This document shows, one piece after another, positions 8,502 through 17,522 of a stretch of 64,000 nucleotides of DNA. Origin of the DNA: Actinomycetes bacterium (GTDB lineage: Bacteria > Actinomycetota > Acidimicrobiia > Acidimicrobiales > Acidimicrobiaceae). The notes under the pieces were generated by a model, which was given only the letters and a program-made list of their open reading frames with translations, was not told the origin of the DNA and made no database searches. Positions within the stretch are counted from its first letter, which is position 1; each line of letters opens with the position of its first letter. The stretch spans positions 31,570 to 95,569 of the forward strand of contig JAJZLS010000008.1 of the NCBI GenBank assembly GCA_021803345.1, in the 5' to 3' direction. The translations under genes were made by a program, and so were the position numbers.

Positions 8502-11264
8502 TCAGCTCAACCCGCGCATTAGATAATTTGCCTGCGCCGCCCAGTCAACCAGGCGAATTTTAGGCGGGAGCATCTGGCATCCATCAGCCGTCAGTACCAG
8601 TGGATTGATCGCGATATTGGCTATTTCAAAGTGGTTTTCTACCATCTGACCAATTTTGGATACCAGATGAATAAGTGATTCGGTGTCCAGTTTCGGTATT
8701 GATCGGTAACCATTGAAAATCTTTGACCCTGGTATAGCCTCTATAAGTTCCCGTGCATCCAGATCGCGCAGCGGAAGAACCCGTGTCGCTTTCTGGCCAA
8801 GTAGATCCGATAACAGCCCACCCAGTGCCATAGTGATAAATGGACCGAAGATCATGTCGTGTATTACCGAAAGTTTGATCTCCACTGATTCAGAAGGGTC
8901 GGGGTTTTGTTTTTTAGAATCTGAGGCATGGGTCTCTATGTCATAAAACCTAAGGAGCTCGGTAACTTGGTTATTAGAAAGGAATATGTCTTTAGTGATA
9001 GGGTAGCGCGCGCTATTTGAGTGATCGAGTTCTTCAGCCTCAGAAAGCCAGATCTTAATCATGGTTGCTGCCGCAGCTCTCTGAATTTGTGGATGGGAGA
9101 TAAAGTTGCCTGTCGGTTTAACCTTCCATTGTTGGTATTCCCACATTCGACCCAGAGCCTGCGCTGCCAGTTCAGGAAAGGTGAAGGCGGGTACTTCGTT
9201 GTCTTTTAATTTCAGGGCATGGACAACGCTTGGGAGCGCCAGGAAATTTGCAAGTATGGGTTTGGCGGTATCATCTTTTTGAGCTCCAGCAACTTTGGAA
9301 ATTAGCGTCGCAACTTCGGTTGCGTCCTCGACCGCATGGTCTAGCGATTTCCTAGACTCATATCGGGTTTTTACAACTGGGGCTATGTTATTGCCGGTTG
9401 ATCTGAAAGATGTCACCGTGGGTACGTAGAGGACTAACACGGCATCCGTGGAAGCATCGTTGAGGATGTGCTCCAGCGCGACCTTATAATATTTAGGGTT
9501 ACAGTTAGCCGGCAGTTCAACGGGATTTGACACCCGTGCACGGTCTGGGAGATTGGCAGTTAGCCGAGAGACTGTCTCGCTTTCAAACTGAGACATTCGT
9601 AGTCCTGCCCGTTCCAGTGAATCCTGCGCTATCGCTACCGGGCCACCGGTATTTGACAAAATTGCAACCCGCGGTCCTTTTGGAGTCGGTTGTGTGGCAA
9701 GGGCGTTACCCAGTGAAAATAGTTCCTCCAAAGAATTGACCCTAAGCACACCGGTGTGGGCGAACATCGCATCCACTGCCTCGTCGGCAGACAATGTTCC
9801 TATTTCTGCTGCTAAGTGTTCCGGCGGCGGGGCGCCTAGAACCCCTTGAGTTGTCCTGCCTCCGTCTTGAGAACCAGTAAGTGAAGTGGAAGCGATAGTG
9901 GCGGGGGTGGTGGCTACTCTTTTTGCTTTGACCGCGACGATGGCTTTTTCTTTGGAGAGTCTTCGGGCAATTCTTACAAACGAGCGGGGGTTGCCAAAAC
10001 TTTCAAGGTAAAGGAGAATTACCTTGGTATTTTCATCCTGCTCCCAGTAATGGAGCAGATCATTTCCCGAGACATCGGCCCGGTTGCCGGAAGATACAAA
10101 AGTGGAAAGGCCTATTCCTCTTCGGCGTGCTTCTTCTACGATGGCAAGGCCGAGTGCTCCTGAGTGGGCTATCAAAGACGCTTTACCGGGAAGCAGAGCG
10201 TGAGTTGCAAGTGTGGCGTTAAGGGAAACCGTTCCAGCCGTATTGGCAACTCCCATGCAGTTGGGTCCTACTATTCGCATTCCATTCTGTCTTGCATAGC
10301 GAACCAGCTCTCTCTCTTTTTGGGCGCCGGAGTGGCCCGTTTCGGAAAATCCAGATGAGATTATTACCAGGCCGCTTACATTTTTGTCTGCTGCCTGCCT
10401 TACCACCGAAAACACTTCTTCTTCGGGTACAACGATTATGGCAAGGTCTATTTGATCCGGTACATCTGTCAGCGAAGGGTATGCTTTGACGCTTGAGACT
10501 GATTTTGCGTGCTGATTTACTGGATAGACTGGACCAGCAAAGCTGCTATCCAGGATATTCCTAAACAACACGTTTCCTATCGAACCCGAAGTTGTACTGG
10601 CACCGATGACTGCTATGGATCGGGGAGAGAGTATTTTCCCGATCGAGCGGGCTACTGCCCGCTGTTCGCGTTGATACATTTTTTGAATTGATTCCGCAGT
10701 TGGTTCAATATCGAAAACGACGCGCACCACTCCATCTTTGAATGAGCGTGACTCGACATATCCGGCCTCGTGGAATACGCCCAGCATGCGTCGATTTTCG
10801 GGTAGCGTGTCGGCGATGAATCTGGTTATTCCAGCTTCGCTGGCTCGCGCAGCCAACATTTCCAACATTATGGTTCCAAGCCCTCTGCCTTGGTGGTCGT
10901 CGCTAACTAAAAAGGCCACTTCTGCTTCAGATCGCCCTGGAAGCCTGTCATAACGTGCCACAGCGATAATGGAATCCCTTAAAAATGCCACGAATGCCAT
11001 TCTGTCGGTATAATCAACGTTCACAAATCTCTGCAAAAGGCTGTCGCTCAATTTTGGGATTACCGAAAAAAATCGCAGGTAAATCGTCTCGGGCGAAAGG
11101 GAGGAGTGTAATTGTACAATCAGGTCTGCGTCGCTTGGCAGTATTGGACGAATTTTGACTGTTCCTCCGTCTGCAAGCACAACATCAGTTTCCCAGCGAC
11201 TAATCAGTCGGGATATTTCTTCAGTGGTTGCTTGGCCGGATTCACTATTTGCTGGAATGGTCAT
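8502..11264 (-). CDS. GNAT acetyltransferase fused to NDP-forming acyl-CoA synthetase-like region (Pat-like)
   Basis: About 920 residues; an in-frame TTG at 11279 would add five. Numbered from that TTG: a GNAT domain (about 35-190) with the acetyl-CoA loop HQGRGLGT at 129-136, a CoA-binding Rossmann domain starting SIAVIGAS at 221, succinyl-CoA-ligase-like domains (about 360-700, AHSGALG at 371) and a C-terminal ATP-grasp remnant (about 770-920). The ATP-grasp runs from LLRFYDIETHA straight to HDMIFGPFITMALGG, so the roughly 70 residues that normally carry the ATP-binding lysine are missing. Streptomyces PatA-type protein acetyltransferases have GNAT first, as here. Probably a lysine acetyltransferase acting on acyl-CoA synthetases rather than a ligase. 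The start lies inside the end of the Rrf2 gene. Confidence 0.85.
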   Translation of the reverse strand: MTIPANSESGQATTEEISRLISRWETDVVLADGGTVKIRPILPSDADLIVQLHSSLSPETIYLRFFSVIPKLSDSLLQRFVNVDYTDRMAFVAFLRDSIIAVARYDRLPGRSEAEVAFLVSDDHQGRGLGTIMLEMLAARASEAGITRFIADTLPENRRMLGVFHEAGYVESRSFKDGVVRVVFDIEPTAESIQKMYQREQRAVARSIGKILSPRSIAVIGASTTSGSIGNVLFRNILDSSFAGPVYPVNQHAKSVSSVKAYPSLTDVPDQIDLAIIVVPEEEVFSVVRQAADKNVSGLVIISSGFSETGHSGAQKERELVRYARQNGMRIVGPNCMGVANTAGTVSLNATLATHALLPGKASLIAHSGALGLAIVEEARRRGIGLSTFVSSGNRADVSGNDLLHYWEQDENTKVILLYLESFGNPRSFVRIARRLSKEKAIVAVKAKRVATTPATIASTSLTGSQDGGRTTQGVLGAPPPEHLAAEIGTLSADEAVDAMFAHTGVLRVNSLEELFSLGNALATQPTPKGPRVAILSNTGGPVAIAQDSLERAGLRMSQFESETVSRLTANLPDRARVSNPVELPANCNPKYYKVALEHILNDASTDAVLVLYVPTVTSFRSTGNNIAPVVKTRYESRKSLDHAVEDATEVATLISKVAGAQKDDTAKPILANFLALPSVVHALKLKDNEVPAFTFPELAAQALGRMWEYQQWKVKPTGNFISHPQIQRAAAATMIKIWLSEAEELDHSNSARYPITKDIFLSNNQVTELLRFYDIETHASDSKKQNPDPSESVEIKLSVIHDMIFGPFITMALGGLLSDLLGQKATRVLPLRDLDARELIEAIPGSKIFNGYRSIPKLDTESLIHLVSKIGQMVENHFEIANIAINPLVLTADGCQMLPPKIRLVDWAAQANYLMRGLS

Positions 11265-11718
11265 GAATTGGTTCACCAATCAGGGAGTCGTCAGTCTCCC
11301 GTCCTTTGGCACGGTTAACCATGTCGGCAAGGGTAAACGAGTTCAGATGTTGTCGCATATGCTCTCCAACGCTCTCCCAAACTGCGAGAAGGACACACTG
11401 ACCTTCATGTTCGCATGCTCCATTTTCATGAGGTAGACCAAAATCGCCAGCGACTATCGGCCCGTCCACAGCCGATACAATCTGTGCCAATGTGATTTCG
11501 CCTGGTTTCCGAGCGAGCACGTAGCCTCCGCCAACCCCGCGTTTTGATTTAACCAAGCCGGCCCCTTTGAGTGCCAATAATATCTGCTCCAGATACGGCT
11601 GAGGCAAACCGGTTCTATCAGCCACGTCTTTTACTGACGTTGGACCTGTTTCCTCGATATGTAATGCTAATGAGAGCAGAGCTCTTGAGGCATAGTCACC
11701 TCGGGTAGAGACTTTCAC
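11245..11718 (-). CDS. Rrf2-family transcriptional regulator (IscR/RsrR-like)
   Basis: 157-residue Rrf2 protein: winged-helix HTH (about 1-65) with VKDVADRTGLPQPYLEQIL and the wing KSKRGVGGGYVLAR, then a dimerisation helix. Only two cysteines occur in the cluster loop (C102 and C108 in CEHEGQC) where IscR has three, so any Fe-S cluster would need a non-Cys ligand, as described for some family members. Start ATG at 11718. It overlaps the GNAT fusion gene by 20 bases, which suggests co-transcription and possibly control of it. An inverted repeat directly upstream of its start is a candidate autoregulatory site. Confidence 0.9.
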   Translation of the reverse strand: MKVSTRGDYASRALLSLALHIEETGPTSVKDVADRTGLPQPYLEQILLALKGAGLVKSKRGVGGGYVLARKPGEITLAQIVSAVDGPIVAGDFGLPHENGACEHEGQCVLLAVWESVGEHMRQHLNSFTLADMVNRAKGRETDDSLIGEPIHDHSSK

Positions 11719-11750
11719 ATATCCATAGTAGTCAATTTAATTGTGGATAT
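11719..11750. promoter_or_regulatory. Inverted repeat abutting the Rrf2 start codon
   Basis: ATATCCA (11719-11725) and TGGATAT (11744-11750) form seven-base arms around an AT-rich 18-base centre, immediately upstream of the Rrf2 start codon and in the gap to the divergent phosphodiesterase gene. It is a plausible operator for Rrf2 autoregulation. The spacing is longer than in E. coli IscR sites. Confidence 0.4.
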
Positions 11751-11819
11751 AGTGGCTAAATGGCGTAATCTGTAGTAAGTGGGAGTGCGTTCTAGTAGCT
11801 TTCTAAATAGATAGGCAAA

Positions 11820-13052
11820 ATGGAGCAGCAATTGATTCTAAGTAACGAGGTACTTAATCTTGGTGCGTCAGAGATGCCTCCTCTCCCAAATTACTACGGA
11901 GCGGGTATTAGCAATGTCGTGCCAGCAATTTTTAGCCATCTTGCCCGCAATAGGGGTTCACTGTTTGGTAAGAGTTCAAGCGAGATAGAGGAGCTTGTTT
12001 ATTCAGTGAATCCGGGCATCGAGCCTGATCTCGATAGCTGGTTTCCTAAAGAAGCCACAGAGGCCGGTCAAATAGTATTGCTAGTGCTCGACGGTCTAGG
12101 GTTTTCGCAGCTGACTCGCTTTATTGATGAATTGCCAAATCTGAGCATGCTTTCTCAGTCGCGGATTTCCTCTGTTGCTCCGACAACCACAGCAACTGCA
12201 CTTACCTCAATCACTACGGGAGCTACACCCGCAATTCACGGGCTTCTTGGTTACCGGATGTGCATTGGACGGAACAGAGTTATGAACACGCTTTCCTGGG
12301 CTTGTTCCACTGATGCATCCGAAAAGATGCCCGACCCCAGCGAAGTACAGCAGTTGGCTCCGTTCCTCAGTTTTCATCCAAAGGTGGTCACCAAAGCGCA
12401 ACACCAAAACTCCGGGTTTACAAAGGCCCACCTCAGGGAGACTGAAATAGTCAATTACAGATTCCCTTCGACCATGATAGATCATGTATCTGATCTTTTA
12501 CATCAGGGCCAGGCCTTCGTCTATGCCTATTATGAGGGTATTGACACCGTTGCCCATGAATACGGACTCGGGAGTTCATATCTTGAGGAGTTACGGGCAG
12601 TTGACTATCTGGTTGGGAGATTAATAGCCAGTTTACCCAAGGGTACCAGCCTGTTGATTACTTCGGATCATGGCCAGGTGGAAGTACCCGGGCTGCCCAT
12701 AAAGATTGATTCTAGAATTTTGGATTCAACTAAAGTCCTCAGTGGCGAGGGTCGATTTCGCTGGCTTCACCTAAAGGAAGGTGCCACCAGGAAAGTGGTA
12801 GAGCTGGCGAGCGAAATTTATCAACAGCAGGCATGGATACTAACTAGAGATCAGCTGATTGAAGGTGGCTACTATGGGGTTCCTCTTGAGAACCTCAATG
12901 AAAGATCACGTCTTGGCGATGTTGCCTTCATTGCTAAGTCTGACATCGCCTTTTTTGATCCGGTTGACACTGGTCCATATAATCTTGTTTGTAGGCACGG
13001 TTCATTAACTCACGATGAACTTGATGTTCCACTCCTCGGTTATTTTGTCTGA
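11820..13052 (+). CDS. Alkaline phosphatase superfamily phosphodiesterase/nucleotide pyrophosphatase
   Basis: 410-residue metal-dependent phosphohydrolase. The first metal-binding Asp sits in IVLLVLDGLGFSQL (about residue 96). The nucleophile Thr is in the SVAPTTTATALTSITTG segment. YAYYEGIDTVAHEYG and LLITSDHGQVEV supply further metal ligands, with a late His in CRHGS. The layout fits type I phosphodiesterase/nucleotide pyrophosphatase proteins. No signal peptide is seen, so it is probably cytoplasmic. It is followed 40 bases later by the Bpa-like gene. Substrate unknown. Confidence 0.85.
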   Translation: MEQQLILSNEVLNLGASEMPPLPNYYGAGISNVVPAIFSHLARNRGSLFGKSSSEIEELVYSVNPGIEPDLDSWFPKEATEAGQIVLLVLDGLGFSQLTRFIDELPNLSMLSQSRISSVAPTTTATALTSITTGATPAIHGLLGYRMCIGRNRVMNTLSWACSTDASEKMPDPSEVQQLAPFLSFHPKVVTKAQHQNSGFTKAHLRETEIVNYRFPSTMIDHVSDLLHQGQAFVYAYYEGIDTVAHEYGLGSSYLEELRAVDYLVGRLIASLPKGTSLLITSDHGQVEVPGLPIKIDSRILDSTKVLSGEGRFRWLHLKEGATRKVVELASEIYQQQAWILTRDQLIEGGYYGVPLENLNERSRLGDVAFIAKSDIAFFDPVDTGPYNLVCRHGSLTHDELDVPLLGYFV

Positions 13053-13092
13053 GTTAAGCTTATAAACTTAAAGAGAAAACAAGCGATAGTAG

Positions 13093-13632
13093 ATGAACGA
13101 CGCGGTTTCTAGTCGGGCCGAGAGGGTCCGGTTCATAAGGAGAATGATGTCGGAAAGCAATCCAGGCCGAGAGAGAATTTTGCTGTTACCAGATGGCAGT
13201 GACCAGATGCAGGAAGAGTCCGGGAACAAGGAGTCGGTTTCATCTCCAGCCAAGGTGCTTCGAATAGGCTCGATGATTAAGACGCTGTTGGATGAAGTGC
13301 GTGGTGTCGAACTGGACAATGCCAGCAGGAACCGATTGGCGGAGATATATCATACCTCCATCGAGGAGTTGAAAGAAGGCTTGTCACCTGACCTCAGTGC
13401 TGAACTCGAGAAGTTGAGCCTACCTTTTACTGAACAACAGCCTCCCTCTGAAGCTGAACTCAGGGTAGCCCAGGCACAGCTGGTGGGTTGGCTAGAGGGT
13501 CTTTTCCACGGAATTCAAGCCACCTTGTTTGCCCAGCAGTCAGCCGCCAGGATGCAGTTGGAGGAAATGAGGCAGCGCGGTCTTCCGCCTGGCGGAGATT
13601 CAGATGCGCATCGGCCAGGCACTTATTTGTAA
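13093..13632 (+). CDS. bpa: Bacterial proteasome activator (Bpa/PafE family)
   Basis: 179-residue protein of the ATP-independent 20S proteasome activator family, which forms a dodecameric ring and opens the proteasome gate for unfolded substrates. Helical core about 50-165 (KVLRIGSMIKTLLDEVRG, then SEAELRVAQAQLVGWLEGLFHGI, then AQQSAARMQLEEMRQR). The extreme C-terminus reads GTYL, matching the GQYL/HbYX-type tail that docks in proteasome pockets. The charged N-terminal 45 residues are likely disordered. It implies that the host has a 20S proteasome; the prc genes are not in this window. ATG start at 13093. Confidence 0.9.
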   Translation: MNDAVSSRAERVRFIRRMMSESNPGRERILLLPDGSDQMQEESGNKESVSSPAKVLRIGSMIKTLLDEVRGVELDNASRNRLAEIYHTSIEELKEGLSPDLSAELEKLSLPFTEQQPPSEAELRVAQAQLVGWLEGLFHGIQATLFAQQSAARMQLEEMRQRGLPPGGDSDAHRPGTYL

Positions 13633-13665
13633 TACAATATCTAATCGATTGGTAAGAGAGGAATT

Positions 13666-14124
13666 GTGTTGCGAATATCTATGGGATGCGATCACGCTGG
13701 GTTTGAACTCAAGGAATACTTAAAAGAGCATTTAGTACTGGAAGGTGTTCAGATTATTGACCATGGGACTTTTTCTGTCGAACCGGTCGATTATCCAGAC
13801 TATTGTGCGCTGGCAGCTAGGTCTGTGACTGTGGGTGACGCTGATTTCGCAATCGTAATCGGTGGGTCGGGCCAGGGGGAGCAGATATCTGCCAACAAGG
13901 TTAAAGGAATCAGGGCAGCTTTATGCGTGGATGAGTATACTGCACGTTTAGCCAGAGCTCATAACGATGCTAACGTAATCTCATTTGGTGCCAGATTAAT
14001 TGCCAAGGAGTATGCGCTTGATATTCTCAAAGTTTTTTTGTCAACGCCATTTGAGCAGGGTAGGCATATTGCTCGCCTAGCCAAGATTACCCAAATTGAA
14101 GAGACCGAGTCAGGGAAAAATTAA
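13666..14124 (+). CDS. rpiB: Ribose-5-phosphate isomerase B
   Basis: RpiB/LacAB family, 152 residues, interconverting ribose-5-phosphate and ribulose-5-phosphate in the pentose phosphate pathway. Motifs: GCDHAGFELKEYL (7-19), GGSGQGEQISANKVKGIRAAL with the Glu-type active site of actinobacterial RpiB instead of the E. coli Cys, and AHNDANVISFGAR. GTG start with AGAGAGG four bases upstream. The next gene starts at the base after its stop codon. Confidence 0.94.
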   Translation: MLRISMGCDHAGFELKEYLKEHLVLEGVQIIDHGTFSVEPVDYPDYCALAARSVTVGDADFAIVIGGSGQGEQISANKVKGIRAALCVDEYTARLARAHNDANVISFGARLIAKEYALDILKVFLSTPFEQGRHIARLAKITQIEETESGKN

Positions 14125-15237
14125 TTGTCCCAGCCGGGCCGCGGTCAGCATCGGGCCGCCAGTAGCTCTAAAAACTCCAGTAACTCAAGCCCATTTATGG
14201 TGGTAGTTTTTCTGATCCTAATAGTGGTTGCTGTGTACCTGTTGATAAGTAATTTTCTATCCCCTGGTGGCAAGCATGCAACAACGGCTGCTACGACTTC
14301 AAGTGTTGCCAAGACCGCTAACAGTGCTACGACTTCCACGTCTTCCACGTCTTCCACTACTACCACACAGGTGTTCAATGGTCCCTACGGAGTGGGGACT
14401 GTCTCGTACACTCTCACAGAACCGGGAAAATACCTTTGTGCTCCTCATGGAACTGACTCCGGATGTGTCGTTCGTTCCATGCCACTGGAGGTCAGCTATC
14501 CAACACTTGTGCAGACTGGAACCGAGGTGCAAGGGGCAGCCCCTTATGGCGGAGCCGGTCCTTACCCTTTGATAATTTTCGGGAATGGATATTTAGAGCC
14601 CCCTGCGGCATATTCGGTTCTGATAGATCACTGGGTTTCGCGGGGGTATGTAGTTGCAGCTCCCCAATTTCCATTGTCTCAGACAAATTCGGTTGGTGGT
14701 CCGTATGAAGCAGACATTCTCAACCAGCCAGGTGATATGGCGGCGGCAATAAAGTTTATGGAGAGGCAAAATGGGATTGCCAATTCAACCATGAAGGATT
14801 TAATAGATACTTCGGCGATAGCCTTGGTTGGCCAAAGTGATGGAGGTGACGCAGCTTTGGCAGCCGGATATAACACCTGCTGTCAAATTCCTGGGATCAA
14901 GGGGGTGATTTCACTTTCTGGTGCGGAGTTGAAATCATATTCCGGTAAGTATTTCACCACTGGTGGCCCGTCGCTGCTGGTGGTACAGGGAACCGAAGAC
15001 GATATTAATCCGCCTTCTCAGTCAGAAATGACGTATGATCAGGCTGACGTGACCAAATTTTATCTCTCTTTACTTGGGGCTGGCCATCTTGATGCATATA
15101 CACAAGCCAATCAGTATTCCTCTGTTGTTGAAAAGGTGACTACTGCATTTTTGAACCGGTATTTGAAAAATATTTCGGGTTCAGTCTCTCTCATGCACAC
15201 TTATGGGAATATACCTGGGGTGGCAAGTTTAAATTGA
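14125..15237 (+). CDS. Membrane-anchored alpha/beta hydrolase
   Basis: 370 residues: a short basic N-terminus, one transmembrane helix (about 24-45), a 40-residue Ser/Thr/Ala linker (50-82) and an extracytoplasmic alpha/beta hydrolase domain. The nucleophile elbow is GQSDGGD (Ser238), the acid is Asp292 or Asp293 in VVQGTEDDINP, and the His is His321 in GAGHLDAY. It resembles dienelactone-hydrolase/platelet-activating-factor-acetylhydrolase-like proteins. TTG start directly after the rpiB stop and a four-base overlap with the amidase gene indicate tight coupling. Substrate unknown. Confidence 0.82.
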   Translation: MSQPGRGQHRAASSSKNSSNSSPFMVVVFLILIVVAVYLLISNFLSPGGKHATTAATTSSVAKTANSATTSTSSTSSTTTTQVFNGPYGVGTVSYTLTEPGKYLCAPHGTDSGCVVRSMPLEVSYPTLVQTGTEVQGAAPYGGAGPYPLIIFGNGYLEPPAAYSVLIDHWVSRGYVVAAPQFPLSQTNSVGGPYEADILNQPGDMAAAIKFMERQNGIANSTMKDLIDTSAIALVGQSDGGDAALAAGYNTCCQIPGIKGVISLSGAELKSYSGKYFTTGGPSLLVVQGTEDDINPPSQSEMTYDQADVTKFYLSLLGAGHLDAYTQANQYSSVVEKVTTAFLNRYLKNISGSVSLMHTYGNIPGVASLN

Positions 15238-16433
15238 GTAACAGGTATCTTGAGTCTGACAGCTGGGCGATTACCAAGCTGGGTTCTTTCGGCGCTGGGC
15301 CAAGACTTGGGGTGAAAGATCTCATCGATGTGGAAGGCAGCATCACTTCCGCCGGGTCTAGACTCGTTTACTCGCTCGGGCGCAAAGCAGAAGAGGACGC
15401 CAAACTAATTAAATTGGTTCGCAGCAATGGTGCCCAGATATCAGCCAAAACAAACCTCACTGAGTTTGCCTTTGGGGCAACCGGGATCAATCCCTGGTTT
15501 GGAACTCCGCCTAATCCCAGGAACCACCTGCTGATACCTGGGGGTTCGAGTTCAGGGTCAGCGGTTGGGCTATTCACGGGAGAGATCGATGTATCTTTAG
15601 GTTCAGATACCGGAGGTTCAATAAGAATTCCCAGCGCCTGCTGCGGGGTATTTGGACTTAAAACTACATTCGGGAGGATTCCGTTAGCTGGAGTTTGGCC
15701 TTTGGCCCCATCGTTTGACACGGTTGGTCCAATGGCTTTGAGTTCCAACGGTATCGAGCTTGGAATGAAACTGCTCGAATCATCGTTTGCCTCAAAGTCG
15801 CTTGGAAATCCCAAAATTGCAATAATTCAAGGAAGCGGCAGCTCTGCTGTAATCGATGCTATTTCTAAGATATGCGGACTCATTTCCTCTTCGGTTGAGT
15901 TAATTCCAGATCCAGGATTATCGATTGCCTGGGAAGCAGGGATGCGGATTATGTTCGCTGAGGCTTTGCAGGTCGACGGAGAATATTTGAGGGAGTCACA
16001 CAGATTAGACCCAGCTATGATGACCAGGTTTAAAACCGCGTCAGGGTATCAACAGGCTGATCTATTGTCAGCCCGGAGCGACGGCGAGCAGTTCAAAGAA
16101 GTTGTGATGGAAATTCTTCGACGATTTGATTTCCTGGCTTTGCCGACACTGAAATTTCCAGTTCCCAGCTACGCCAATGCGTATACGGTTGCTCTGAATG
16201 CAAATACGATTCCGTTCAATCTTTTGGGTCTTCCAGCTATATCGATACCGGTGGAATTAACTCCCGGGGTCCTTCAAGTTTTGGGCACCAAAACGGTGTT
16301 TGCGCCTTATGGGGTGGAGTCAGACGGAATAACGCCATTACCGCTTTCTGTGCAGTTTGTTGGCGCAAATTTTTCCGAGGAGTATTTAGTTGGACTTGGG
16401 AAAGAGATCGAATCTGCGACCCGTAACCTATGA
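15234..16433 (+). CDS. Amidase-signature family hydrolase
   Basis: 399-residue member of the amidase-signature family (GatA/amidase type) with the Ser-cisSer-Lys triad: Lys28 in GVKDLIDVEG, the cis-Ser in IPGGSSSGSAVG (about 105-106) and the nucleophile Ser129 in SDTGGSIRIPS. It is shorter than GatA (about 480) and no gatB or gatC is adjacent, so a stand-alone amidase is more likely than the tRNA amidotransferase subunit. TTG start overlapping the upstream stop by four bases. It converges on the quinone oxidoreductase gene 10 bases on. Confidence 0.87.
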   Translation: MSNRYLESDSWAITKLGSFGAGPRLGVKDLIDVEGSITSAGSRLVYSLGRKAEEDAKLIKLVRSNGAQISAKTNLTEFAFGATGINPWFGTPPNPRNHLLIPGGSSSGSAVGLFTGEIDVSLGSDTGGSIRIPSACCGVFGLKTTFGRIPLAGVWPLAPSFDTVGPMALSSNGIELGMKLLESSFASKSLGNPKIAIIQGSGSSAVIDAISKICGLISSSVELIPDPGLSIAWEAGMRIMFAEALQVDGEYLRESHRLDPAMMTRFKTASGYQQADLLSARSDGEQFKEVVMEILRRFDFLALPTLKFPVPSYANAYTVALNANTIPFNLLGLPAISIPVELTPGVLQVLGTKTVFAPYGVESDGITPLPLSVQFVGANFSEEYLVGLGKEIESATRNL

Positions 16434-16443
16434 CCCAACAGCG

Positions 16444-17424
16444 TCAGGGACGTAGAAGAAGCTTTCCGACCGTCTCTCGAGACTCGATTGCTGCATGAGC
16501 TTTACTGACGTCATAGAGGCTGAATTCCGTGATTTGATCAAAAGCAACTTTCCCATCTGTCAGGAGTGGCAGTGCCTTTAGGAAAAGCTCTCTGGCTGCA
16601 GCCGGGTTGGTTCGACGCAGATGTCCAAATGAGAACCCTGCAATAGTTCGTGAACTCTGGTGTAATTGATCAGATGTAACTACTCCTGGTTTACCAGATG
16701 CCATTCCAAAGACCACTAGTTGTCCATGCGGGTTCAAGAGCTCCAGATCTTGACTGAAGGTATCGCCTGCTGCAGAGTTCAGGATGTAGTCGATCCCTTC
16801 CGGGATCAATTCTTTTATTATCTGGGAATAATTAGGGTTTTCCTCTGTGACTATGACATGGTCTGCACCCATTTTGAGCACCGCATCTGACTTTGATTTT
16901 CTTGAGACGAGGCCAATTATTGATTTTGCTCCCATCTGTCTGCCAATTTGAACCGAAGTCAAACCGATTCCTCCAGCAGCTGCATGAATCAAAAGATTTT
17001 GTCCTGGTTTCAACCCTTGATTTTTGTTAAGGAGAGCGTATGTTGTTCCCAGAAGCAGAGGGCTCGCTGCGGCAGTAGTTGACGAGATGGAATCCGGAAT
17101 TTCAAATACTAAATCAAGGCTGGCTAGAACCTCGCTACCGTAGCTGCCAGTGTCTCCAAACCCAATCACTCTTTTCCCAACCAGATGTGCGCCGCGTTCT
17201 GATCCTGCCTCGGTCACGATTCCAAGAAAGTCGAGGCCCGGTATATAAGGTGGCCCCGAAATCGAATACTCACCTTTTCTAGCTTTGACGTCGGCAAAGT
17301 TGACAGAAGTGTACTCGACGCGTATTTTCACTTGGTTAGGATTTGGCGGTTGAAGCTCAAGTTCCATTTTTCTAAATACTTCAGGGCCGCCGAATTCAGT
17401 AAATCCCATTGCTGTATAACTCAT
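16444..17424 (-). CDS. Zinc-free medium-chain NADPH:quinone oxidoreductase
   Basis: 326-residue MDR-superfamily protein. The GroES-like N-half lacks the catalytic zinc cysteines. The Rossmann half begins NLLIHAAAGGIGLTSVQIG (about 144-162), the nucleotide-binding motif of quinone oxidoreductases. It probably reduces quinones or enones with NADPH. ATG start at 17424. Divergent from the tautomerase gene across a gap that holds an inverted repeat, suggesting shared control. Confidence 0.88.
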   Translation of the reverse strand: MSYTAMGFTEFGGPEVFRKMELELQPPNPNQVKIRVEYTSVNFADVKARKGEYSISGPPYIPGLDFLGIVTEAGSERGAHLVGKRVIGFGDTGSYGSEVLASLDLVFEIPDSISSTTAAASPLLLGTTYALLNKNQGLKPGQNLLIHAAAGGIGLTSVQIGRQMGAKSIIGLVSRKSKSDAVLKMGADHVIVTEENPNYSQIIKELIPEGIDYILNSAAGDTFSQDLELLNPHGQLVVFGMASGKPGVVTSDQLHQSSRTIAGFSFGHLRRTNPAAARELFLKALPLLTDGKVAFDQITEFSLYDVSKAHAAIESRETVGKLLLRP

Positions 17425-17453
17425 TGCCCACCTTTCCTTAGGATGTGATTTTA

Positions 17454-17479
17454 CACTGTTGCAAAGTGATGTAACAGTG
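17454..17479. promoter_or_regulatory. Inverted repeat between the quinone reductase and tautomerase genes
   Basis: CACTGTT (17454-17460) and AACAGTG (17473-17479) are seven-base perfect arms with a 12-base spacer, about 30 bases from the oxidoreductase start and 44 from the tautomerase start. The geometry suits a TetR- or MarR-type operator. No such regulator is adjacent. Confidence 0.35.
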
Positions 17480-17522
17480 ACCGGGTATCAATTTGTTCGG
17501 TCTTTATTTGGAAAGGGTTGGA

